This document shows, one piece after another, positions 1-9,167 of a stretch of DNA of 64,000 nucleotides (positions within the stretch are counted from its first letter, which is position 1; each line of letters opens with the position of its first letter). A model generated the notes under the pieces. That model made no database searches and was not told where the DNA came from. It saw only the letters and a program-made list of their open reading frames with translations. The position numbers and the translations under genes are program-made. The stretch comes from Deltaproteobacteria bacterium (GTDB taxonomy: Bacteria; Desulfobacterota; Desulfuromonadia; Geobacterales; Geobacteraceae). The stretch covers positions 124,001-188,000 of the forward strand of contig SBEG01000004.1 of assembly GCA_009668975.1 (NCBI GenBank), in the 5' to 3' direction.

Positions 1-1
1 C

Positions 2-361
2 TTCGAACTCTTTGTCATGAATGATGACTTCCGGCACTTCATCAGCAGCAACTACAAGGAGAGCGAACTTTTCGATATGGCGCGCGCCAACGGCATGCGC
101 ATGCTGGTGGAAGACGGCGTTGAAAAAGTCAAGAACGGCCTGACAACTCTTGACGAATTAATCAGGGTCATCGGGCCTCAGACAAAGTTCGAACGCAGTT
201 GCCTGTCCTGCGGGCGGATGATCGATGCGAAATTCCTTTTCTGTCCCTACTGTGGTAAATTCAGGCAGAATTATTGCCGCTCCTGCAAATTGCCTCTCGA
301 GGACGACTGGCTCTCATGCCCGTTCTGCGGTAAGGTAAAAGCTTTGAATTCGGTTGAGTAA
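2..361 (+). CDS. GspE/PilB-type secretion ATPase, C-terminal end with double zinc ribbon (5' partial)
   Basis: The reading frame is open to the window edge, so only the last ~119 residues are visible and the ATG at 17 is internal. The segment around FELFVMNDDFRHFI and GMRMLVEDGVEKV...GLTTLDELIRV matches the C-terminal helical end of type II secretion / type IV pilus assembly ATPases. After it come two CxxC pairs, CLSCG/CPYCG and CRSC/CPFCG, i.e. a double zinc ribbon appended to the ATPase. Walker motifs lie outside the window. The protein would be a cytoplasmic hexameric motor, but whether it drives pili or secretion cannot be told from this fragment. The stop precedes the next gene by about 30 bases, so the two may be cotranscribed. 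Confidence 0.8.
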   Translation, partial: FELFVMNDDFRHFISSNYKESELFDMARANGMRMLVEDGVEKVKNGLTTLDELIRVIGPQTKFERSCLSCGRMIDAKFLFCPYCGKFRQNYCRSCKLPLEDDWLSCPFCGKVKALNSVE

Positions 362-393
362 AATGCACACAGCACTTGACGAGAGGGGCTCAT

Positions 394-969
394 ATGGAAA
401 ATCGTATTTTGCTGCTCGATGATGAGCCGAACATTCTTGCAGCACTCAAAAGGGTTCTCATGGATGAACCGTATGAGATTCTCGATGCGGACTCCGGAGA
501 AAAGGGCCTGGAAATACTCCACGCAACACCCTGCAAAGTGGTAATTTCCGATGAAAGAATGCCGGGAATGGGCGGCGCGGAGTTTCTCTCCAGGGTGAAA
601 GATTATTTCCCCGAAACCGTGCGGATACTGCTCACCGGCTACGCCAGTATCGATGCGGCCATGAAGGCGGTGAATGACGGCGAAATCTACCGTTTTTTCA
701 TGAAACCTTGGGACGATACGGATCTGCGCATGGCGATCCGCTCGGCAATTGAAAAATACGATTTGCAAAAAGAAAATGAACGGTTGTTGGAAGTGGTGCG
801 AAAGCAGGCGGGCGAGTTGAGTTCCATCGAGAGCAGGTATCCCGGCATCACCCAACTGGAAAAAGACTCCGATGGCTCTATTTTTGTACCGGAAATCTCT
901 GAAGAAGAAATGAGCGAACTGATGAAAGAATGCAACGTAGGCAGTAACGAGGAAAATGAAGATCTTTGA
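394..969 (+). CDS. Stand-alone response regulator receiver protein
   Basis: 191 residues. The N-terminal REC domain (residues 4-120) shows the acidic pair D9-D10, phosphoacceptor D53 in the SDERMPG motif, the conserved Thr in LLTGYAS and the Lys in FFMKPWDD. The KPW signature is typical of receivers paired with HD-GYP or sensor-kinase outputs. Residues ~125-150 look like a short coiled coil (KENERLLEVVRKQ); the acidic tail has no recognised output domain, so it may act through protein contacts. I chose ATG 394 over an upstream TTG at 376 because GAGAGGGG (381-388) is well spaced for 394. It probably shares a transcript with the ATPase gene upstream. Confidence 0.9.
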   Translation: MENRILLLDDEPNILAALKRVLMDEPYEILDADSGEKGLEILHATPCKVVISDERMPGMGGAEFLSRVKDYFPETVRILLTGYASIDAAMKAVNDGEIYRFFMKPWDDTDLRMAIRSAIEKYDLQKENERLLEVVRKQAGELSSIESRYPGITQLEKDSDGSIFVPEISEEEMSELMKECNVGSNEENEDL

Positions 970-1014
970 AATCCGAAGGCGCAACTCCTCAGATTTTACC
1001 CCGAAACAGTACTA

Positions 1015-1133
1015 CCAATTCCAGATCAAGGATGATTTCAAGGCGGCGAGGATTGAGGCTGCGAAGCGTACTGAAGAGTACGTTGTGCCGCCGAAGACTT
1101 GTCAACGTAGAGAGGGCCTTGATATGGAATTGG
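1015..1133. repeat. 119 bp inverted-repeat-bounded repeat, copy 1
   Basis: The ends are near-perfect inverted repeats: CCAATTCCAGATCAAGG at the left pairs with CCTTGATATGGAATTGG at the right (one mismatch). A closely similar copy lies at 53334-53451 with the same length, order and ends. Both copies can be read without stops in one frame, but the element sits between unrelated genes, so I treat it as a dispersed intergenic repeat (MITE-like or a structured RNA element), not as a gene. Here it starts ~45 bases after the receiver gene and ends just before the RBS of the deacetylase. Confidence 0.8.
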
Positions 1134-1148
1134 AATAAGGAATATTCC

Positions 1149-1949
1149 GTGAAACGTCTCCAGCTTCTCTGTATTGCACTCTTGCTCTGCCTCTCCGCGG
1201 TTTCTGCCTCGGCCACCACCACAGCTACCCAGCCCAAGCAGTCGTTTCGAGTCCCGATTCTCCTCTACCACCGCTTCGATACACGCGCAACCAACTTTAT
1301 GACGGTCACTCCGGCGGTCTTCGAGTCACAGCTGGCATATCTTCGCAGCAACGGCTACCGGGTAATTCCGTTACGACGCCTGGTGGACTGGCATCGTGGC
1401 AAAGCGCCTGCCCCGCCGGCAAAATCGGTCGTTCTGGTAGCGGACGATGGACACAGATCGATTTTCAGCCAGATGCTGCCGATCATACGAAAATTTAACG
1501 TGCCGGTGACGCTGTTCATCTATCCGTCAGCCATCTCGAACGCTGACTATGCCATGACCTGGGACCAGCTCAGAACTTTGAAGAAAACCGGTCTGTTCGA
1601 CATCCAGTCGCATTCCTATTGGCATCCCAATTTCATCAAGGAAAAAAAGAAGTTGAGCCGGGAAGAGTATCTGAAATTCGTGGATATTCAGCTGAGGAAG
1701 TCGAAGCAAAAATTGGAGAAGGAGATGGGAGGTCAGGTTGACCTGATTGCCTGGCCCTTTGGCGGGCTTCCTGACCAGGAACTTCTGGAAAGAGCGCGAC
1801 AGGCAGGATATTCAGCAGCCTTTACCATTGTCCGGAGACCGGCAACGGCACAGGACCCTGCCATGTTGCTGCCAAGATTCATCGTCCTTGACTCGGACCG
1901 GGGAAATAGGTTCGAGGCACTTCTCAAACCCTCAGCGCAAGCACAGTAG
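1149..1949 (+). CDS. Secreted polysaccharide deacetylase (CE4 family)
   Basis: 266 residues from GTG 1149. This start has AAGGAA seven bases upstream and directly opens a signal peptide (KRLQLLCIALLLCLSAVSASA). A longer reading to 966 only runs through the repeat and is rejected. The NodB-type domain shows PILLYHRF at its beginning, VADDG in place of the usual TFDDG metal-binding motif, and the SHSYWHP (HxxxH) metal ligands, followed by AWPFGG. The layout resembles PgaB/IcaB N-deacetylases acting on exported poly-N-acetylglucosamine-like polymers outside the cytoplasm. Substrate is not determinable. The Phe-to-Ala change before the catalytic Asp pair is a mild oddity. Confidence 0.87.
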   Translation: MKRLQLLCIALLLCLSAVSASATTTATQPKQSFRVPILLYHRFDTRATNFMTVTPAVFESQLAYLRSNGYRVIPLRRLVDWHRGKAPAPPAKSVVLVADDGHRSIFSQMLPIIRKFNVPVTLFIYPSAISNADYAMTWDQLRTLKKTGLFDIQSHSYWHPNFIKEKKKLSREEYLKFVDIQLRKSKQKLEKEMGGQVDLIAWPFGGLPDQELLERARQAGYSAAFTIVRRPATAQDPAMLLPRFIVLDSDRGNRFEALLKPSAQAQ

Positions 1950-1974
1950 CCCGGGCAGCCAGCGACTGCCCGGG
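1950..1974. terminator. Hairpin between convergent genes
   Basis: A perfect 9 bp stem, CCCGGGCAG with CTGCCCGGG, around a 7-base loop, lies between the ends of the deacetylase gene (plus) and fdhD-mobA (minus). There is no clear T-run on either side, so intrinsic termination is only likely. Confidence 0.45.
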
Positions 1975-1993
1975 TACATTCGTTCTGCGGGCT

Positions 1994-3436
1994 TCAGCGC
2001 TGCAGGGAAACCGTCTCTTCGTCACCTTCGACTTTCCGCTCCTGCATCTCTTCGCGGAAACGGAAATACTCCTCCGGAGTGTTTATATTCCGGAACGAAA
2101 GAAATTCAGGGTCAATACCGGCAATCTCTTCCTTAGAAAGTATCGTGACCGCTTTCCAGTCGAGACAGTCGACGATTTTACTTTTGCCGTCCTGCAAAGC
2201 CTTTTCCATTGCCGGGAGACAGTTTCTGCTGTATACGGCATGGAGAGGTTCATACCCGCCGTCACTTTCAGGAATGACAACATCCGCTTCCTCGGACTTG
2301 GAAATCATCCGGCGTATCACTTCGCTATTCAGATAGGGCATATCACAGGCAACAACGAAGATATGCCCGGTGCTGCTGTGCTTGAGACCGGCATGAATGC
2401 CGGCCAGGGAACCAAGTCCGGGATACTCGTCCGGAACCATGCGACAGGGAAGGAAACGGTAGAATTCCGGGGTATTGGTAACCAGGATCACCTCGGAAAA
2501 AAGCGCTGCCAACTGGCGGTGAATCCGTTCGATAAAGAGTTCCCCGCTATAGGGTAGCAGAGCTTTGTTACTTTTCATCCGGGAAGATTTCCCGCCCGCG
2601 AGGATCACCGCGGTAACCCCGGAGGTCAAGCTCTCCGGACTGGCCATTACCAGTGATTCAGGATAGGTATAAACATTGAAACCGGAAGATCGCAGGTAGC
2701 CGACCAATGTAATGCCCGCTTCCCCGGCAAGCTTCACGGCAAGATCGGTCGGTGAAGTGCGCGACACGATCAAGGCAATACCAAGCATGGCGGCCTTTGT
2801 TACCATCTCGGTGGAAACGCGGCCGGACGTAAGAAGCACCTTTCCTTTGAGATCAATACCCTTGAAAAGCGCCTCACCGGCAATCCGGTCAAGGGTATTG
2901 TGGCGGCCGATATCTTCACTGTAGAGCAGTACTGTTCGCCCATCACCCACCGCGGCAGAATGAATTCCGCCAGATTTTCGATACTCACCGGCAAATCGCG
3001 CCAACTGGTCCATAAGGGCAAACAGGTCATCAGGAAAAAAACGAAGTCCGCTGTTCAGAGACCCTTGATCTTTGACCTGCAATTTTTCCTGAAGATTAAA
3101 GGTGATGCCGGTTCCACAGCCGGAGGTCAAGGCAGGTTTCAGCTGCGCCGGAAGCTCCCCCTTGATAATAACGTTGGCAACGCCGAAATCTTCGCAAACG
3201 CTGAACATCTGAAAATCATCCAGGCCTTTGACAAAGCCCTGAAGGCGCAAGAAACCGGCAACCAGAAATCTCAGATCATGGGGAGAAGAAATCAGGGTAG
3301 CCAGTTCCTTCCCATTGACAATCAATGACAAGGGGAATTCCTGTACCGGCAAATGGTCACTGGCACGCAGTTTACCTTTTTCAAACCTGAACACCGGACC
3401 GGCAGCAACAGCTGATTCTTTTCTCTGAGTATCCAT
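1994..3436 (-). CDS. FdhD-MobA fusion: formate dehydrogenase sulfurtransferase plus Mo-cofactor guanylyltransferase
   Basis: 480 residues in two domains. Residues ~1-265 are FdhD-like: DHLPVQEFPLSLIVNG at the start, the SGCGTG loop that holds the sulfur-carrying Cys (the second Cys of the E. coli CxxC is absent), and the GGIHSAAV, SEDIGRHNTLDRI and LLTSGRVSTEMV motifs. Residues ~272-480 are MobA-like, with the nucleotide-binding loop ILAGGKSSRMKSNKALL, then VPDEYPGLGSLAGI and ACDMPYL. FdhD passes sulfur from IscS-type desulfurase to the Mo/W of formate dehydrogenase, and MobA attaches GMP to molybdopterin. Joining both in one chain just downstream of fdhA points to dedicated cofactor maturation for that enzyme. 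AAGGAA precedes the ATG. Confidence 0.92.
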   Translation of the reverse strand: MDTQRKESAVAAGPVFRFEKGKLRASDHLPVQEFPLSLIVNGKELATLISSPHDLRFLVAGFLRLQGFVKGLDDFQMFSVCEDFGVANVIIKGELPAQLKPALTSGCGTGITFNLQEKLQVKDQGSLNSGLRFFPDDLFALMDQLARFAGEYRKSGGIHSAAVGDGRTVLLYSEDIGRHNTLDRIAGEALFKGIDLKGKVLLTSGRVSTEMVTKAAMLGIALIVSRTSPTDLAVKLAGEAGITLVGYLRSSGFNVYTYPESLVMASPESLTSGVTAVILAGGKSSRMKSNKALLPYSGELFIERIHRQLAALFSEVILVTNTPEFYRFLPCRMVPDEYPGLGSLAGIHAGLKHSSTGHIFVVACDMPYLNSEVIRRMISKSEEADVVIPESDGGYEPLHAVYSRNCLPAMEKALQDGKSKIVDCLDWKAVTILSKEEIAGIDPEFLSFRNINTPEEYFRFREEMQERKVEGDEETVSLQR

Positions 3437-3461
3437 TGTTTTTCCTTACGGCCAAAAAACC

Positions 3462-4076
3462 TTAGCGGTTTGCAGCCAGGTACCCCTTGGCAAGGGCGGT
3501 ATTTACATGCACAACACCCTTATTGAGACTCTTGAACGGGTAGTCATCAGTAATCACGGGCAGCGCATCGGCAGCCTCCTGGGTACGGATAACCGAGCCG
3601 GCAGGGACATAACGGCCGTCGGCAACGGAAACACCCATGACAATGGCGCCCGGCTCCAGGACACAATTTTTGCCAACGCGAGATTTGAATACCAGCACCT
3701 TCATGCCGACAAAGGTGTCATCCAGCACGACCGCCGGGCCATGAATCTGCACCTGGTGAGCAAGAGATACGCGACAACCTACATACACCGCATATTTCTT
3801 GCCATCAACTTCACAGAGGTTCTTCTCGATAACCTCGCCGTTCATTTCGGTTTCCAAAGCGTGAATTACGACCCCGTCCTGGACATTTGAATTGTCACCA
3901 ACAAACAGTGGCTGGCCTTCATCACCCCGGACCGCTGCGGTTGGGGACACCATGATATTTTTGCCGAGCACTACATTGCCGATAACGGCTGCCAGCGGAT
4001 GCACATAAGAAGTCGGATCGATAACCGGTTCAGAGACTTTTCCACAGAAATCAGCCAGCACATTTTTTTCAATCAT
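3462..4076 (-). CDS. cam: Gamma-class carbonic anhydrase, Cam subtype
   Basis: 204 residues, left-handed beta-helix (hexapeptide) protein that converts CO2 and bicarbonate. It follows Methanosarcina Cam closely rather than the shorter CamH group. The Zn/Fe ligands are visible as the His in VVIHALE and the two His in SLAHQVQIHGPA. The acidic-loop Glu residues important for proton transfer in Cam are present at DEGQP and in HALETEMNG. Other landmarks are VGDNSNVQDG and CVLEPGA. No signal peptide is seen, so it should be cytoplasmic, whereas Cam of Methanosarcina is exported. The RBS GGAGG is well placed. Its position between the formate transporter and fdhD-mobA suggests it balances CO2/bicarbonate made or used by formate dehydrogenase. 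Confidence 0.93.
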   Translation of the reverse strand: MIEKNVLADFCGKVSEPVIDPTSYVHPLAAVIGNVVLGKNIMVSPTAAVRGDEGQPLFVGDNSNVQDGVVIHALETEMNGEVIEKNLCEVDGKKYAVYVGCRVSLAHQVQIHGPAVVLDDTFVGMKVLVFKSRVGKNCVLEPGAIVMGVSVADGRYVPAGSVIRTQEAADALPVITDDYPFKSLNKGVVHVNTALAKGYLAANR

Positions 4077-4265
4077 AACATGACCTCCAGAAATTTATCA
4101 AAACGTAATTGGTTAGACTACCGCCATAACGCCTGTGCAGGCGAGATTGCGCCAGTTTCGGCTCAGCAGAACAAATCGAGTAAAGTCGAATGAATCGAGG
4201 GAAATCTTATACGGGAAAAAGCGGATTGAGAAGAGCAGATATACAACTGACAGACAGGTTACTAA

Positions 4266-4294
4266 CAAGGGGCCTTCAGAAGAAGGCCCCTTGC
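4266..4294 (-). terminator. GC-rich hairpin after the OFA transporter gene
   Basis: CAAGGGGCCTT pairs with AAGGCCCCTTG around a short loop, 20 bases beyond the transporter stop codon on the minus strand. The tail is only weakly T-rich. Confidence 0.55.
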
Positions 4295-4315
4295 AAGAAT
4301 AACACGTAATTAAAC

Positions 4316-5584
4316 TTATTCAGCGGCAGTTGCCGGTTGTTCACTCTTGTAGTGAGAAACGTGCTTGGGACGCTGGAACATCAGAGTTACTACGAAACCA
4401 GCGATCAGCAGACCTGCAGCAATGTAAAGCGACTGCTGCTTGTCAAACATTTTGAACGCAAAGCCACCGGCAACGCCGGCTGCGCCCCAAGCGGTCAGTA
4501 CAAAGCCGTAAACCTTACCAATGTAGGTCGGGCCGAAGGAGTCAGCAGCGAAGGACGGCATAACCGCAAATCCGCCGCCAAGGCAGGCCAGCAGGTAGCA
4601 AGCAATGACGGTGAAAAGCATTACATCGGTAACCTGCGGGAGGTAGAAGTACAGAGCAGCCTGTGTAGCGAACATGGTCAGAAAGACGTTCTTGCGTCCG
4701 ATCTTGTCGGATACCGCGGACCAGAAAAGACGGCCGAGACCGTTGAAAATGGATGCGGTTGCCAACACGCCACCGCCGAGAACAGCCAACTGAGCCGGGT
4801 CAGAAATGCCCTTGGCTGCGCTGATTACTTCCTGAGCCATGGGAGAAAGCTTGGAGATGAGGCCCATGCCTGCAGAAACGTTCAGGAACAGCATGGTCCA
4901 GATCATGTACCACTGGGGAGTCTTTTTCGCTTCATCCCAGCTGAAAGAATCTGCTGCGGAAACAGTCTTGGCCGAAGGAGTAAAGCCATCGGGCAGCCAG
5001 CCTGCCGGAGGATTTTTCAGTGTCAAAGCCGCCAGGGTGTTAGCAACAAGATAAATGGTGCCGAGGATGAAAAATGCATTGACAACGCCCACGTTATTGA
5101 TCAGGCCCGGGACAATCTTGCCGATGAATGCAGCGCCAAGACCAAAACCCATGACGGAAAGGCCCATAATGAGGCCTCGTCTGTCCGGGAACCAGCGGAT
5201 CAGGGTAGCGATGGGAACTACGTAGGCAAGGCCGTTACCGATACCGCCGATTACGCCGTAGCCAATGTAGAGGAACAAGATGTTGCCTGAGTTGAGGGCA
5301 ACGCCACCCAGCAGGACGCCGATACCGTACAGAACGACTCCGAGGGTGCAGACGAATTTAGGTCCTTTTTTGTCCACCAGGATGCCACCGAAGGCAGCGG
5401 AAAGACCGATCATACCGATGATGATCATGAAGGTCGTGGCAACAGCCCCCTTGTCCCATCCGGTTGCAGCTACGACCGGCTTCACAAACACCGACCAAGC
5501 GTACACGGTGCCAAGCAGGGTCATGATGATGATCCCTGCGGCGGCGATTAACCACCGTTTCGACATAAGATTCTCATTACTCAT
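4316..5584 (-). CDS. MFS transporter, OFA (oxalate/formate antiporter) family
   Basis: 422 residues with 12 predicted membrane segments, beginning RWLIAAAGIIIMTLLGTVYAWSVF, which is typical of the OFA family. Conserved MFS loop motifs follow TM2 (GGILVDKKGPK) and recur in the second half (GRLFWSAVSDKIGRKN). The family exchanges or imports small carboxylates, and the setting between fdhA and carbonic anhydrase makes formate (or formate/oxalate) the likely substrate; this is inferred from context. GGGGGAG lies at RBS distance before the ATG. It is 170 bases downstream of fdhA, separated by a hairpin. Confidence 0.88.
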   Translation of the reverse strand: MSNENLMSKRWLIAAAGIIIMTLLGTVYAWSVFVKPVVAATGWDKGAVATTFMIIIGMIGLSAAFGGILVDKKGPKFVCTLGVVLYGIGVLLGGVALNSGNILFLYIGYGVIGGIGNGLAYVVPIATLIRWFPDRRGLIMGLSVMGFGLGAAFIGKIVPGLINNVGVVNAFFILGTIYLVANTLAALTLKNPPAGWLPDGFTPSAKTVSAADSFSWDEAKKTPQWYMIWTMLFLNVSAGMGLISKLSPMAQEVISAAKGISDPAQLAVLGGGVLATASIFNGLGRLFWSAVSDKIGRKNVFLTMFATQAALYFYLPQVTDVMLFTVIACYLLACLGGGFAVMPSFAADSFGPTYIGKVYGFVLTAWGAAGVAGGFAFKMFDKQQSLYIAAGLLIAGFVVTLMFQRPKHVSHYKSEQPATAAE

Positions 5585-5691
5585 TTTGTTACTCCCCCTA
5601 AAAAAAATTTTTGTACTCTATACTCCATCCAGCCAAAAAACTAAAGTAAAAAATAACGGTATGTAGGCAAATTAACGATTAAATCCGCAAG

Positions 5692-5724
5692 ACGGCGCCC
5701 CACTCCGGTGGAGAGAGGCGCCGT
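5692..5724 (-). terminator. Hairpin downstream of fdhA
   Basis: ACGGCGCC pairs with GGCGCCGT, with an inner CCAC/GTGG extension. It lies between fdhA and the transporter gene; the T-tract on the minus strand is poor, so read-through is possible. Confidence 0.5.
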
Positions 5725-5755
5725 GCCTGCTTGTCAGACAAAGAACAAGACTAAA

Positions 5756-8464
5756 TTATGCGTAATCGGAAACGCGATCGAATGGTTCGAGGTTTACCGC
5801 ACAGACCTTGTACTCCGGAATCTTGGAGACCGGGTCAAGCGCGGGGTTGGTCAGCATGTTGGCCGCGCCTTCGGCAAAGTGGAAAGGCATGAACAGCACG
5901 CCTTCCTTGATTTTCCGGGTCACTTTGGCAACGGTCATGGTTTCACCCCTGCGCGAACTGACGCGAACCTTGCTGCCATCTTCAATGCCAAGGGTCTTGG
6001 CGGTGATCGGATTGATTTCGATGAACGAGGCAGGGCTGAGAGCATTCAATCCCGCAACTTTACCGGTCATGGTTCTGGTATGGTAGTGGTAAAGTACCCT
6101 GCCGGTGGTCAGGATATACGGATAGTCCCCATCAGGGAGTTCGTTGCTCGGCTTGAACTCGATAGCTTTGAACAGACCTTTGCCGCGGGCAACGGCTGCC
6201 TTGTGCAGATAGACCGTTCCCGGATGATCAACGGTCGGGCAAGGCCACTGCAGGCTGCCCAACTCTTCAAGCCGTGCATAGGTAATTCCGCCATAGGATG
6301 GAGTCAGGGCAGAAATCTCCTCCATGATTTCGGAAGGATGATTGTACTTCTTCTCAACACCCAGCCTGTTCAGGATATCCATGAGGATCACCCAGTCGGC
6401 CTTGGAGTTCCCAACCGGTTCGAGTGCCTTACGGACCCGCTGTACCCGGCGCTCCGTGTTGGAGAAGGTGCCGTCCTTCTCGGCAAAGGAAGCAGCCGGA
6501 AGCACCACATCGGCGAGAGCAGCCGTTTCGGTGAGGAAAATATCCTGTACAACGAGGAATTCGGTGTTCTTCAGGGCCTCTTCCACATGGCTCAGGTCAG
6601 GATCGGACACCATGGGATTTTCTCCCATGATATAGAGGAACTTGATGTCACCATGACCGGCCTTATGGACGATTTCAGTGAGAGTCAGTCCGGGTTTATC
6701 GGAAAGCTTGACGCCCCAGGCCTTTTCAAACTTCGCCAGGGCATCGGGATTGGCAACCTTCTGGTAACCGGTCATGTCGCCGGGGAGACCACCCATATCA
6801 CAGGCGCCCTGTACGTTGTTCTGGCCACGGAGAGGGTTGATGCCGCCCGCTTCGATACCGATATTTCCGCACAGCAGTGCCAGGTTCGAGAGGGACATTA
6901 CCCCATCAACGCCGGTAGTGAATTGGGTCACACCCATGGAGTAGAAAATTGCAGCTTTTGCAGCCTTTGCGTAAAGTCGTGCAGCTTCCCGAATGTCATC
7001 GGCACTCACACCGCAGATTTCTGCGGCTTTTTCCGGAGTCATCGAAGCGACTGCCGCAACCAGGTCTTCATACTGTTCGGTCCGCTCCGCAATTGACTCG
7101 CTATTCTGGAGTCCTTCGGCGATGATCACGTTCATCATGCCATTGTAAAGTGCGACGTTGGTGCCCGGCTTGATCTGCAGGAACACATCGGCATTATCAC
7201 AAAGGTCGATCTCGCGCGGCTCGGCAACGATGATGCGTGCCCCTTTGTTTTTAGCCTGACGGATCCTGGCCCCGATAACCGGATGACCTGTCGTAGTATT
7301 GGAACCGGTGACGAAAATTACGTCAGATTTCAGCACCTCGGCGATGCTGTTGGTCATTGCGCCACTGCCAAGCGTAGTTGCCAGACCGGCAACTGTCGAG
7401 GAGTGTCAAAGTCGGGCGCAATGATCGATATTGTTAGTACCGAACCCCGCGCGAACCATTTTCTGAAAGAGGTAGTTCTCTTCGTTGGTTACCCTTGCCG
7501 AGGTCAGACCGGCCAAGGCGTCGCCGCCGAATTCCGCTTTCGTTTTGGTGATTTTATCAACGATCAGGCTGTAGGCTTCTTCCCAGCTCGCTTCCATCAG
7601 CTTGCCGTCTTTTTTGATCAACGGTGTGGTGAGACGATCAGGGTGATTGACGAAGTCGTAGCCGAATTTGCCCTTGACACAAAGCAGGCCGTTATTGGCG
7701 GCACCGTCTACGGGTTCAACACCTACTACCTTGCCGCCCTTCACGAGCAGATCCATCTGGCAACCGACGCCGCAGTAGGAGCAGGTTGTTGTTGTTCTGG
7801 CAACTTCCCAGGTACGGAACTTTTCTTTTGACTTAGGCATCAGAGCTGCCGTCGGACAGACGGAAACACAGTTGCCACAGGAAACACAGGTCGACTCCTT
7901 GACGGGATCCTCAAACGGAGTTGCGGGATGAGAAGTGAAACCCCTGTTCGCAAAATCGATTGCTTCGGTGCACTGCTTTGCCGTACAGGCATTAACGCAG
8001 CGACGACAATGAACACATTTGTTGTTGTCGCGAACATAAAACTCGTTGCTCTCGTCAAGCGGGAAGCTGTTCATCAAGCCGTGGTAAGGAGTCTCCTTGA
8101 TATCGAACTGATAACAAAGATCCTGGAGACCGCACTTACCGGCCTTGCCGCAGGTAAGACAATCCTGTGCATGATCGGACAAGAGCAGCTCGACATTGAC
8201 CTTACGGGCACCGATAACACGGTCCGTAGCGGTTTTAACCTCCATACCATCCATTACCGGCGTAGAACAGGCAGGAGCCAGATTCTTTCTGCCGGCAACT
8301 TCTACCACGCAGACCCTGCATGAGGAGTTGTCGCCTGACAAGTCGCCATGAAGTTCCAGATAACAGAGGGTCGGGATTGATACGCCAGCAAGCTTGGCGG
8401 CATCAATCAGCATTGCCCCTTTTGGAACTTCTACCGATTTACCATCAATCGTAACCTTTACCAT
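5756..8464 (-). CDS. fdhA: Formate dehydrogenase catalytic subunit FdhA, selenocysteine-containing
   Basis: One 902-residue selenoprotein. The in-frame TGA at 7406-7408 (codon 353) sits in HCARL-U-HSSTVAGLA, exactly where FdhA proteins carry Sec or Cys, and both halves are in the same frame with no other stop. Domains: NuoG-like [2Fe-2S] ferredoxin (residues ~1-80, CRVC), His-Cys3 [4Fe-4S] (CLTCGKAGKC), two [4Fe-4S] clusters (CVHCRRC, CVSCGNC), the catalytic-domain cluster (CSYCGVGC), the Mo/W-bisPGD domain, and a C-terminal dinucleotide-binding domain (TGRVLYHYH). It oxidises formate or reduces CO2 in the cytoplasm with NuoE/NuoF-like partners encoded upstream. Start 8464 is preferred over 8524 because AAAGGA precedes it and MVKVTIDGK begins the ferredoxin fold. 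Standard gene callers would split it at 7406. Confidence 0.95.
7376..7394 (-). promoter_or_regulatory. Bacterial SECIS element of fdhA
   Basis: Eleven bases after the TGA the minus strand reads AGTTGCC-GGTCT-GGCAACT, a perfect 7 bp stem with a GGUCU apical loop. The E. coli fdhF SECIS recognised by SelB also presents a GGUCU loop at this distance from its UGA. The hairpin also encodes protein, as expected for bacterial SECIS elements. Confidence 0.92.
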
Positions 8465-9167
8465 TCCAATTTTCCTTTCCCTTTTTTGTGTTTTACCACA
8501 ACAAATTTGCCCAGCACATATCAAAAAGCCTACTTACGAAACTGTACTTGCATAAAAAGCAACCAGCATTCTCCCAAACGCTGCCGCAATGATGATATTT
8601 TAAAAACAGTAACCTTCGCTGTTCTCACAAGATTCAGGAAGCAGCATGTAACGCGCACTCAATCTTTCAAGAATGTACAATTCAGAGAATAAAGAGAGAG
8701 GCCCGTGGCCCACAATGAACCAACGGACCTCCAAACAAATATACATGTCTATGCTGTCTGTATAAGTACATCAATTATCCCAAAAAAACAAACGGTTTTT
8801 TACATAAATAACATGTTTTTTACTGACAGATCAGAAGCTGAAGAGAAAGTTTTACAATTAAAGGAGATCTGTCAAAAAAAAAAGAGGTACTAGCAGCAAC
8901 AGAAGTTAACTGAACACGCATAGCGTTATGCACAACTAGACATATCGCCATCTCTTTACAAAATTCAATTACCAAAGAATCACGCTATAATTGTTACGGA
9001 GTTTTATTTCCATAATTTGAGAAAGAAAGTGCATGTCCCATACAAACAAACAGGATACAGAAGAGAGGTTCACCCATTTTGCCAGGGACATGCACAAAGT
9101 TGCCGGTCAAGGCAGTGAGCGTTTCCCCCAACAGCTTCCCTGATCAGGGAAAACGCTCCAGCGACAA
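8465..9167. other. AT-rich intergenic region between the NuoG-like gene and fdhA
   Basis: About 700 bases without a convincing gene; short frames here lack RBSs and family features. It holds an 11 bp inverted repeat, GTGCATGTCCC at 9029-9039 with GGGACATGCAC at 9085-9095, and a hairpin at ~9118-9159 around the palindrome TTCCCTGATCAGGGAA, likely the 3' end of the upstream minus-strand transcript. fdhA therefore probably has its own promoter here; I could not place one with confidence. Confidence 0.6.

Noticed and set aside
966..1148. Extended N-terminus of the polysaccharide deacetylase
   Set aside because: The extra residues come from the dispersed repeat; GTG 1149 has an RBS and opens a signal peptide.
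7406..7408. TGA as a nonsense mutation splitting fdhA into two genes or a pseudogene
   Set aside because: Position, flanking motif and SECIS hairpin all fit Sec recoding, and both halves are otherwise intact.
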